This document shows positions 58,017 through 64,000 of a stretch of DNA of 64,000 bases, in pieces. Below the pieces are notes generated by a model. It worked only from the letters and a program-made list of their open reading frames with translations, was not told where the DNA came from and did no database searches. The translations under genes and the position numbers were made by a program. The DNA lies in assembly GCF_900454025.1 (NCBI RefSeq), contig NZ_UGQM01000001.1, positions 4,526,001-4,590,000 on the forward strand, in the 5' to 3' direction. This DNA comes from Mycolicibacterium gilvum (GTDB lineage: Bacteria > Actinomycetota > Actinomycetes > Mycobacteriales > Mycobacteriaceae). How positions within the stretch are numbered: the first letter of the stretch is position 1; each line of letters begins with the position of its first letter.

Positions 58017-58808
58017 GTGGCCCGCAGTACACCGCTGGCGCCGATGATCGGGCCGGACGCCGTCGCCTCGCGCACCGCCGTGCGCTCCCCCAAGACCGCG
58101 GAGCTCGTCGCGGGCACCCTGCGCCGGATGGTCGTCGAGGGACAGCTCAAGGACGGCGACTTCCTGCCCAACGAGGCCGAATTGATGGCCCATTTCGGGG
58201 TGAGCCGACCCACGCTGCGCGAGGCCGTCCGCGTGCTGGAATCGGAACGCCTCGTCGAGGTGCGCCGCGGATCGCGCACCGGCGCCCGGGTGCGCGTGCC
58301 CGGACCCGAGATCGTGGCCCGACCGGCGGGACTTCTGCTGGAACTGTCCGGCGCGACGATCGCGGACCTTCTCACCGCGAAGTCGGCGATCGAACCGATG
58401 GCCGCGCGGCTGCTGGCCGAATCCGGTTCGGCCGCAGCGTTCGACGAGCTCGAGCAGCTTCTCGAAGAGCTCGTCGCCGACAGTCATCAGTCGCCGCGGC
58501 TCGCGGAGGCCACCGGCGCCTTCCACCTGCGCGTGGTGCAGCTGTCGGGCAATGCCACGTTGAGCATCGTCGCCGGCATGCTGCACGAGATCACGGTCAG
58601 GCACACGGCTTTCGTGTTCAACGAACGCCGGCCGGTGTCGAAGGCCGACTACGAGACGCTGCTGAGGTCCTACCGCCGGCTCCTGCAGTTCCTGAGGTCC
58701 CGCGACGCCGACGGCGCCGAGGCGCACTGGCGCAGGCATCTCGACAAGACGCGCGAGCTGCTGCTGGCCGGTCTGGAGAGCGTGCCGGTCCGCGACGTGA
58801 TGGGCTAA
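58017..58808 (+). CDS. FadR/GntR-family transcriptional regulator with FCD domain
   Basis: 263 aa. Winged helix near residues 20-90: GTLRRMVVEGQLKDGDFLPNEAELMAHFGVSRPTLREAVRVLESERLVEVRRGS; the rest is an all-helical FCD ligand domain. GAGGAGG precedes GTG 58017. Its TAA stop lies inside the 10-bp target duplication of the IS4 element that follows; the stop is intact. Likely controls the fatty-acid genes beside it. Confidence 0.88.
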   Translation: MARSTPLAPMIGPDAVASRTAVRSPKTAELVAGTLRRMVVEGQLKDGDFLPNEAELMAHFGVSRPTLREAVRVLESERLVEVRRGSRTGARVRVPGPEIVARPAGLLLELSGATIADLLTAKSAIEPMAARLLAESGSAAAFDELEQLLEELVADSHQSPRLAEATGAFHLRVVQLSGNATLSIVAGMLHEITVRHTAFVFNERRPVSKADYETLLRSYRRLLQFLRSRDADGAEAHWRRHLDKTRELLLAGLESVPVRDVMG

Positions 58809-58811
58809 CCG
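58802..58811. repeat. Left copy of the IS target-site duplication
   Basis: GGGCTAACCG, identical to 60269-60278. It contains the regulator's TAA. Confidence 0.9.
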
Positions 58812-58853
58812 CAATACCGTTCAGTTAAGACTACATGGGTGTAGTTTGTTGGT

Positions 58854-60059
58854 ATGCCTCGCGCGGGTTGGCGGAAGCCTGAATCGGATCGTCGGTTGTC
58901 GGATCTGGTGTCTGTGGGTGTCCTGACGAGGGTGTTCCCGCCGGCGATGGTTGATGAGGTGATCGAGGCGACGGGGCGTACTCAGGTGCGTCATCGTGCA
59001 CTGCCGGCACGGGTGATGGCGTATTTCGCCATCGGCATGGGCCTGTACTCCGATGGCTCCTACGAGGATGTGTTATCCCAGCTCACGGATGGTTTAGCGT
59101 GGGCTTCCGGGTGGCGTGAGCAGTATCAGTTGCCGGGGAAGTCGGCCATTTTCCAGGCGCGGGAGCGATTGGGGTCCCAGCCGTTGGCTGCGTTGTTCGC
59201 GAGGGTCGCTCGTCCGTTGGGCGCGGCGGATACGCCGGGGACGTGGGTGGCCGGACGCAGGGTGGTCGCGATCGACGGGACGTGCCTGGATGTGGCGGAT
59301 AGCCCGGTCAATGAGGAGTTCTTCGGGCGTCCGGGGGTGAACAAGGGTGAGAAGTCGGCGTTTCCGCAGGCGCGGTTGTTGGCGGTCGCCGAGTGCGGCA
59401 CTCATGCGATCTTCGCGGCCACGATCGGCGCCTACCGCGACGCGGAGTCCACGATGGTCGAGCACGTGCTCGATGCACTGACACCGGAAATGCTCGTGCT
59501 GGCTGATCGTGGATTCTTCTCATACGCGTTGTGGCGTAACGCTTCCGATACCGGAGCCGATCTGCTGTGGCGCGTGAGCACCGGACGCAACGGCCCGACC
59601 CCCACTCACGTCGAGGATCTCGCCGACGGTTCGTGGCTGGCCCACCTGCGCGCGGCCAAGGACCGACACGGCGAGCCAATGCTGGCTCGCGTCATCGACT
59701 ACACCGTCGACGACGGCCGCGACAACCCCGTGGCCTACCGGTTGCTCACCACGCTGACCGACCCGGACACCGCACCCGCGGTCGAGTTGGCGGCCGCGTA
59801 CGCCCAGCGCTGGGAGATCGAGAGCGTCTTCGACGAACTCAAGACCCACCAGCGTGGGTCGAAGGTGGTGCTGCGGTCGAAGTCGCCCGACCTCGTCCTG
59901 CAGGAGATCTGGGGATACCTGTGCTGCCACTACGCGATTCGCTCGTTGATGAGCCAAGCCGCACACCACAGCGGACACGACCCGGACCGACTCAGCTTCA
60001 CCGCCGCGTTGCGCGTCGTGCGCCAATCCGTCGCCCATCAGGGCGCTTTTTCCCCCTAA
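58854..60059 (+). CDS. IS4-family transposase (main frame)
   Basis: 401 aa. DDE residues: Asp in VAIDGTCLDVAD, Asp in VLADRGFFS, Glu in the Y-x2-R-x3-E-x6-K signature YAQRWEIESVFDELK. An N-terminal IS4 domain lies at about 10-100. It stops at TAA inside AFSP, but the normal C-terminal tail continues in the +1 frame to 60255 (see the next feature). The first half prefers G/T-ending codons and the second half C-ending codons. Confidence 0.88.
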   Translation: MPRAGWRKPESDRRLSDLVSVGVLTRVFPPAMVDEVIEATGRTQVRHRALPARVMAYFAIGMGLYSDGSYEDVLSQLTDGLAWASGWREQYQLPGKSAIFQARERLGSQPLAALFARVARPLGAADTPGTWVAGRRVVAIDGTCLDVADSPVNEEFFGRPGVNKGEKSAFPQARLLAVAECGTHAIFAATIGAYRDAESTMVEHVLDALTPEMLVLADRGFFSYALWRNASDTGADLLWRVSTGRNGPTPTHVEDLADGSWLAHLRAAKDRHGEPMLARVIDYTVDDGRDNPVAYRLLTTLTDPDTAPAVELAAAYAQRWEIESVFDELKTHQRGSKVVLRSKSPDLVLQEIWGYLCCHYAIRSLMSQAAHHSGHDPDRLSFTAALRVVRQSVAHQGAFSP

Positions 60060-60255
60060 CCGGCGCCGATCCGCCGACCCTCACTGGCAGGCGTTCCTCC
60101 GTCGCCTCCTCGACCGCATCAACCCGGCACGCCGCACACGGTCAGCTCCCCGCGTGATCAAACGCAAAATGCCCAAGTGGCATGTCAAAAGATCAGCGCA
60201 CCAACACTGGCCACAACCCGAACACCCACCCAGCGTCACCGTCATCAGCCACTAA
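60058..60255 (+). pseudogene. Transposase C-terminal segment in the +1 frame
   Basis: 65 codons: DPHWQAFLRRLLDRINPARR, then basic RVIKRKMPKWHVKRSAHQHW, ending VISH and a TAA within the right inverted repeat. This is the usual IS4 transposase tail. The main frame ends at CCC-TAA, where a +1 slip (CCC to CCT) would join the two into about 466 aa. It is either a programmed frameshift or a one-base insertion. Confidence 0.65.
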
Positions 60256-60268
60256 CTGAACGGTATTG

Positions 60269-60278
60269 GGGCTAACCG
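60269..60278. repeat. Right copy of the IS target-site duplication
   Basis: GGGCTAACCG, restoring the stop of the convergent DUF3556 gene (CTA read as TAG on the minus strand at 60272-60274). Confidence 0.9.
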
Positions 60279-62002
60279 CTCTTCTGCCAGGTGACGTGGA
60301 CCGGGACGGTGTCGTCCCACGGCTGCCGCGTGACCATGTCGGCCACCATCACGTAGCCGCGCTCGAACTCACCGGTCGCCGCGTCGACGAGGCGATATTC
60401 CTGGCGCTGCTTGTGGATCGGCTGCGCGTCGAGAATCAGCACCCGCACCTCACCGGGCTCGAAACGGCACCGCTTCTGCAATGCGGTGATCAACTGCTCG
60501 TTGTGCATGTGGCCGTCGCCGAAGTTCCAGCCGATGGCCGTGCTGCAGATGCGTTCCCCGTCGGTGAGCACGTACTCGCCCTCGTCATGGCCGGCCATCG
60601 CACGGTGCGCGAGGGTGAACATCGCACGGCCGTGGGTGTTGAACGAGCGGAAGGCATACCCCATGTACTGGTACATCTCCGCGGTTTCCTTGCTGCCGTA
60701 GAACTTCTCCATCTGCGCGGCGGGCATGCTGGCGATCGCGACGATGCCGTTGGTGATCTTGTCCGAGGCCGAGGGCTTCACACACCACAGCGTGGTGTCC
60801 CAGTTGCCGGCGTAGTAGCGCATGCCGGGCAGGAAGGACACCTTGCGCGGGAACAGGTTTCCGACCACCACGGTGCCCGCGACGACGGCGAACAGCACGA
60901 TCGGCCACGGACTCTGCAGATCACCGAGTCCGATGCCGGAGTTGCCGACGAACAACGCCAGCACGCTGAACATCATGAAGACGTTCCACTCCAGCGGGAC
61001 CCCCATCGGGATCGCCGAGAGTATGCCGAAGTGGAACACCAGCATGACGAAAGCCGCTATCGCCGTGGGCCATCCGCCGTGGGAGAAGAACAGCACCAGC
61101 GGCACCAGCATCTCGATGGCCGTCGAGAAGTGTGCCAGCACGCGCGACGCGCGGCCGGGGCGCAGGTCGTCGGGGAAGTGTTCGAAGAACTTCCGCTTGA
61201 TCGAGCGGGGCCGGATGACCGGGTTGTTGCTCATCATCGTCGAGATCACGAACGGGAAGTGCTTGTTGAGCTTCGACGTCGCGGCGCCGATCCAGATCGT
61301 CAGGCACACCAGCTTCGCGGCGATGATGATGTCGGCGCCACTGAACAGGAAGCACACCGCCAGCGAGCCGTACACCTCGCCTCGAGCGGCCAGGAAGATG
61401 ACCTTGTCGCGCAGGCCCGCCACGACGAGCAGCCCGATGATCGTCGCGGTCTGCCACACCGGCAGCACGCCGACCTCGGATCCGATCTCGGGGATCGGGC
61501 CGGTGCCATCAGAGAAAAGCGCGATCACCAGCACCGCGAGCAGCGCGGCGTAGAGCACGACGTCGACCGGGGTCCGGGTGTCCCCCGCGGTCAACGGAAC
61601 CCGGTTCGGCCACGGTGGCAGCCGGATGGTTCTGGGTCGCAGCCAGTACAGCACCGAGCCCATCGGCGGGAAGAAGCGGTTGTTGAGCGGCCCGAACCCG
61701 CAGCCGAGGCCGACGACCTCGAAGAGCATCGTGTAGAAGACGACCTTCTGGTACACGATCGGCTCGTGGTACCAGGCGGCGACGTCGGTGAACCCGTCGA
61801 CGCCCGAGGTGCTCAGCACGATCAGCCACGCCACCAGCACGTAGAGCAGGATCTTCACCACGTAGAACAGGTGCATCACGACCGGGGTGCCGAAACCGAC
61901 CTCGGCCCAGTGCCGGGCCATCGGCACGATGCGCTCGGCGCGGGTGCCCTTGCTCCATTCGGCGTAGTCGACGACGGGTGCGTCCTGTTTGAGAAACCCC
62001 AT
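60272..62002 (-). CDS. DUF3556 multi-helix membrane protein
   Basis: 576 aa. MGFLKQDAPVVDYAEWSKGTRAERIVPMARHWAEVGFGTPVVMHLFYVVK is typical of the mycobacterial DUF3556 family. About ten helices between residues 45 and 420; a large soluble C-terminal domain (420-576) with HMHNEQLITALQKRCRFEPGEVRVLILDAQPIHKQRQEYRL. Function unknown. Its gene once abutted or overlapped the FadR gene end before IS insertion. Confidence 0.82.
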   Translation of the reverse strand: MGFLKQDAPVVDYAEWSKGTRAERIVPMARHWAEVGFGTPVVMHLFYVVKILLYVLVAWLIVLSTSGVDGFTDVAAWYHEPIVYQKVVFYTMLFEVVGLGCGFGPLNNRFFPPMGSVLYWLRPRTIRLPPWPNRVPLTAGDTRTPVDVVLYAALLAVLVIALFSDGTGPIPEIGSEVGVLPVWQTATIIGLLVVAGLRDKVIFLAARGEVYGSLAVCFLFSGADIIIAAKLVCLTIWIGAATSKLNKHFPFVISTMMSNNPVIRPRSIKRKFFEHFPDDLRPGRASRVLAHFSTAIEMLVPLVLFFSHGGWPTAIAAFVMLVFHFGILSAIPMGVPLEWNVFMMFSVLALFVGNSGIGLGDLQSPWPIVLFAVVAGTVVVGNLFPRKVSFLPGMRYYAGNWDTTLWCVKPSASDKITNGIVAIASMPAAQMEKFYGSKETAEMYQYMGYAFRSFNTHGRAMFTLAHRAMAGHDEGEYVLTDGERICSTAIGWNFGDGHMHNEQLITALQKRCRFEPGEVRVLILDAQPIHKQRQEYRLVDAATGEFERGYVMVADMVTRQPWDDTVPVHVTWQKSG

Positions 62003-62039
62003 GGGGGTCAGACTAGAACGTGTTCCAATTCGCCTGAGC

Positions 62040-62088
62040 GATTCGGGTGTAGTTCGTCACGCTGACGTTGACGAACTACACCGAAATC
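62040..62088. repeat. Family B palindrome, copy 2 (inverted orientation)
   Basis: 20-nt arms (62040-62059, 62069-62088, 18 of 20 paired), loop CGCTGACGT, the exact reverse complement of the loop in copy 1. Same total length of 49 bp. Here it lies between two genes of the same strand, DoxX and DUF3556, not between convergent ends. Confidence 0.85.
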
Positions 62089-62089
62089 C

Positions 62090-62620
62090 CTACGCGCCCT
62101 GCTTGGCCGGTGGCCGGTAGAAGATGGCCAGCTGCCCGATCCCGCCGGCCAGCCCCAGCACCAGGGCGATCGCCAGCCCCCACCATCCGTGCAGGTAGTC
62201 GTAGAAGGCCGAACCGCTGAACAGCAGATGGTCCAGACTCAGCCTGCCGGCGCCGATCGCGGCGAGACCGACGGCCGAGGCGGCGAGCACCAGGTTGTAC
62301 TCCCAGCCCTCCTTGACGATGAAGAAACCGTTCGGCTTGTGCACGGTCCACGCCGCGACCAGCATCAGCGCGACGAACCCGGCAGCCGGGATCGGGGTGA
62401 GCAGGCCGACCGCCAGGCCGATACCGGCGGCCATCTCCGTGCCTGCCGCGATACGGGCGTGGAACATGCCGGGCTTCATGCCCATGCTGTCGAACCAGCC
62501 CGCGGTGCCCTTGAGCCCGCCCTTGCCGAAGAATTTGTTGTACCCGTGCGCGGCCATGGTCAGGCCGAGCACGACACGTAAAATAAGGACACCGAAATCA
62601 GCGCCATCGTAGGCAGTCAT
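62090..62620 (-). CDS. DoxX-family membrane protein
   Basis: 176 aa, four helices plus a C-terminal tail. LILRVVLGLTMAAHGYNKFFG and TEMAAGIGLAVGLLTPIPAAGFVALMLVAAWTVHK are DoxX signatures; the TM order matches the 42832 DoxX. Stop is 1 bp from palindrome B2. Perhaps linked to the carotenoid oxygenase and DUF3556 by location only. Confidence 0.87.
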   Translation of the reverse strand: MTAYDGADFGVLILRVVLGLTMAAHGYNKFFGKGGLKGTAGWFDSMGMKPGMFHARIAAGTEMAAGIGLAVGLLTPIPAAGFVALMLVAAWTVHKPNGFFIVKEGWEYNLVLAASAVGLAAIGAGRLSLDHLLFSGSAFYDYLHGWWGLAIALVLGLAGGIGQLAIFYRPPAKQGA

Positions 62621-62664
62621 GTAACAAAACTTAGAACATCTGTCTCGCCGCCGCCCACCCCCCC

Positions 62665-64000
62665 CTACGCCGTCGGCACCCAGTTTCCGTGGAATCCCGA
62701 GGGCACCCGATGCGGCAGTCCGACGGTCGCGACGTCCTCGAGCGTGGCCGCGTCGAGGATCGCGAACTCGCTGCGATCGGTGGCCCGGTCGTAGACGTAA
62801 CCCATCAACACCCCGTCATCCTCGGCGGCGTCGGCCGACGACGGATGGAACACGAACTCACCCACCACTTTCCCGGCGCCGAAGGATCGGCTCGGCGAGT
62901 TGTCGCCGATCAGATCGTGTTTGAGCAGCGTGTCGCTGCCGGTGCCGTCTCCGACACACGGCGCGTACCCGTAGCGGTGCCGCTTACCGACCCGGCGTTC
63001 GTCGACGCGGGGGAACTCCTGGGCGCGATCGTCGACCCGCGACTGGCGGACCTTGCCCGCGACGGGGTCGACGGTCCAGCGCTCCAGCGTCGGGGGGCCT
63101 TCGTTGGGACCCAGATGATCGGTGTCGAACATCTTCGGATGCCGCACGACGTCGAGCACGATCGTGTCGTCGGTCGGCGAATCGTAGGCGTTCATCGGGT
63201 GGAAGACGTAGCAGGGCTCGACCTCGAACCACCGGACGTCGGCGCCACCGCCGTCACGGGGCATCACGCCGATGCGCGCGGGGTAGCGCGGGTTCCACGA
63301 GTACGGGAACCGCCGGTCCGAACCCGAGCCCGACGGTTGCCGCGCCGCGACAGGATCCGGGATGCGTATCTTCCCGATCAGCGCCGACAGCACGAGCCGG
63401 GCGGGCAGTCGGAGACCCCGTGGCACGGTCATCGCGACGGCGAGACGCGTGTCGAAGGTGACGGGGAGGTCGTAGAAGATCACGTGGCGTTCGGTGAGCG
63501 AGAAGTCGTGCATCATCGGACTGCCCGCGACCTCGACGTCGACCGTGCGGCGGGTCCGGCCGTCGGTACCGATCACCGAGTACTGCACGGTGTTCCCACG
63601 CAGCATGCTGTAGGACACCGCGTGCAGTTCACCGGTGTCCGGGTCGCGCTTGGGATGCGCGGTGTAGCCGCCCGTCAGGGTGCCGTCGAAGTCGCAGACG
63701 CCGACGGTGTCGAGTTCTTCGGTCAGCTCGTAGTTGGGCACGCCTGCCTCGATGAGCGCCAACGTCTTTCCGGCGTGCCCGATCACATTGGTGTTCGCAC
63801 CGATCCCGGAGATCGGGAACCGGCCCTCGGGCACGGACTCCCCCAGCGCACGGGCGGCCGCCGGGCCGCGAACCCACCGGTTGCGGTACCACTCGGCCCG
63901 GCCGTCCCTGATCCGGATGCCGTGCACCATGCCGTCGCCGATGAACCAGTGGTAGAGCTGCGGGTCGATCTCACCGATCGGGTTGGGGCCGTTGCGCAGA
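62665..64000 (-). CDS. Carotenoid oxygenase (RPE65/CCO family), 5' end outside the window
   Basis: Partial, open through base 64000; the visible upstream codons read LRNGPNPIGEIDPQLYHWFIGDGMVHGI, the family's N-terminal region. Iron-ligand His candidates lie in YTAHPKRD, MMHDFSLTERH, FHPMNAYD and FHGNWVP. Cleaves carotenoid or stilbene double bonds with O2 and Fe2+. C-terminus complete at 62665. Confidence 0.92.
   Translation of the reverse strand, partial: LRNGPNPIGEIDPQLYHWFIGDGMVHGIRIRDGRAEWYRNRWVRGPAAARALGESVPEGRFPISGIGANTNVIGHAGKTLALIEAGVPNYELTEELDTVGVCDFDGTLTGGYTAHPKRDPDTGELHAVSYSMLRGNTVQYSVIGTDGRTRRTVDVEVAGSPMMHDFSLTERHVIFYDLPVTFDTRLAVAMTVPRGLRLPARLVLSALIGKIRIPDPVAARQPSGSGSDRRFPYSWNPRYPARIGVMPRDGGGADVRWFEVEPCYVFHPMNAYDSPTDDTIVLDVVRHPKMFDTDHLGPNEGPPTLERWTVDPVAGKVRQSRVDDRAQEFPRVDERRVGKRHRYGYAPCVGDGTGSDTLLKHDLIGDNSPSRSFGAGKVVGEFVFHPSSADAAEDDGVLMGYVYDRATDRSEFAILDAATLEDVATVGLPHRVPSGFHGNWVPTA

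Larger units (their letters stand above)
58812..60268 (+). mobile_element. IS4-family insertion sequence, 1457 bp
   Basis: Perfect 16-bp terminal inverted repeats CAATACCGTTCAGTTA (58812-58827 and 60253-60268) flanked by a 10-bp duplication, typical of IS4. Holds one transposase frame and an extra 3' frame. It sits exactly at the convergent stop codons of the FadR-type regulator and the DUF3556 gene, both of which stay intact. Confidence 0.92.

Overview
The window is high-GC actinobacterial DNA and looks like a chromosomal segment of a fast-growing Mycobacterium or Mycolicibacterium. The evidence is gene content and order: narK-narG-narH-narJ-narI, typA, lpqW, mshB, fbiC, a 7Fe ferredoxin plus aminotransferase pair, mutT2, pimE, Rv1158c/Rv1157c-like Ala/Pro-rich exported proteins, an Rv1155-like F420/FMN protein, a GntR/sirtuin pair and an MmpL13-like transporter. 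From memory this matches the M. tuberculosis Rv1188-Rv1140 neighbourhood read in reverse. Gene names rest on motifs and remembered synteny; no database search was run.

Layout. 1-5.1 kb: the end of an unknown gene, a fused proline-catabolic PutA, a DapC-like aminotransferase and ferredoxin. 5.5-15.3 kb: a YceI protein, then F420 (fbiC), mycothiol (mshB) and cell-envelope (lpqW) genes, typA, and three small or unknown genes including a DUF488 protein. 15.3-23.3 kb: a translationally coupled nitrate uptake/respiratory nitrate reductase operon. 23.4-30.1 kb: mutT2 and a pterin dehydratase diverging from a palindromic promoter, pimE, two exported Ala/Pro-rich proteins, a DUF1059 protein, a nitroreductase, a nucleophile-less resolvase-like protein, a HhH-GPD protein and two FMN split-barrel-like proteins. 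30.1-36.4 kb: a LytS/LytTR two-component system followed by two DUF485 plus sodium:carboxylate symporter cassettes. 36.5-43.6 kb: an Rv1155-like protein, a methyltransferase, a GntR/sirtuin divergon, an MmpL-TetR-methyltransferase operon and DoxX. 43.7-58.8 kb: fatty-acid/CoA metabolism (NMO, SDR, Mcr, crotonases, acyl-CoA dehydrogenase, thiolase, CoA-transferase, FadR-type regulator) with a quinone oxidoreductase, CPBP protease, epimerase, gamma-carbonic anhydrase, SDR and fasciclin protein between them. 58.8-60.3 kb: one complete IS4-family insertion. 60.3-64 kb: DUF3556, DoxX and a carotenoid oxygenase cut by the window end.

Most striking structures. (1) Two families of long dispersed palindromes. 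One has 22-bp arms and a 19-nt loop, at about 6.06 and 36.42 kb. The other has 20-bp arms and a 9-nt loop, at about 47.52 and 62.04 kb, with the loop exactly inverted between copies. (2) An IS4 element with perfect 16-bp ends and a 10-bp target duplication, sitting exactly on the shared stop codons of two convergent genes, so that both still terminate correctly. Its transposase frame breaks at a possible +1 slip site. (3) A pimE reading frame whose N-terminal membrane segment has no standard start codon; an ATA lies at the position expected for a leaderless start. (4) A perfect 16-bp palindrome that appears to serve as a two-way -10 core between mutT2 and the pterin dehydratase.

Many genes here appear leaderless: a TAnnnT hexamer lies 6-7 nt before the start codon. 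I saw no rRNA, tRNA, CRISPR array or prophage.
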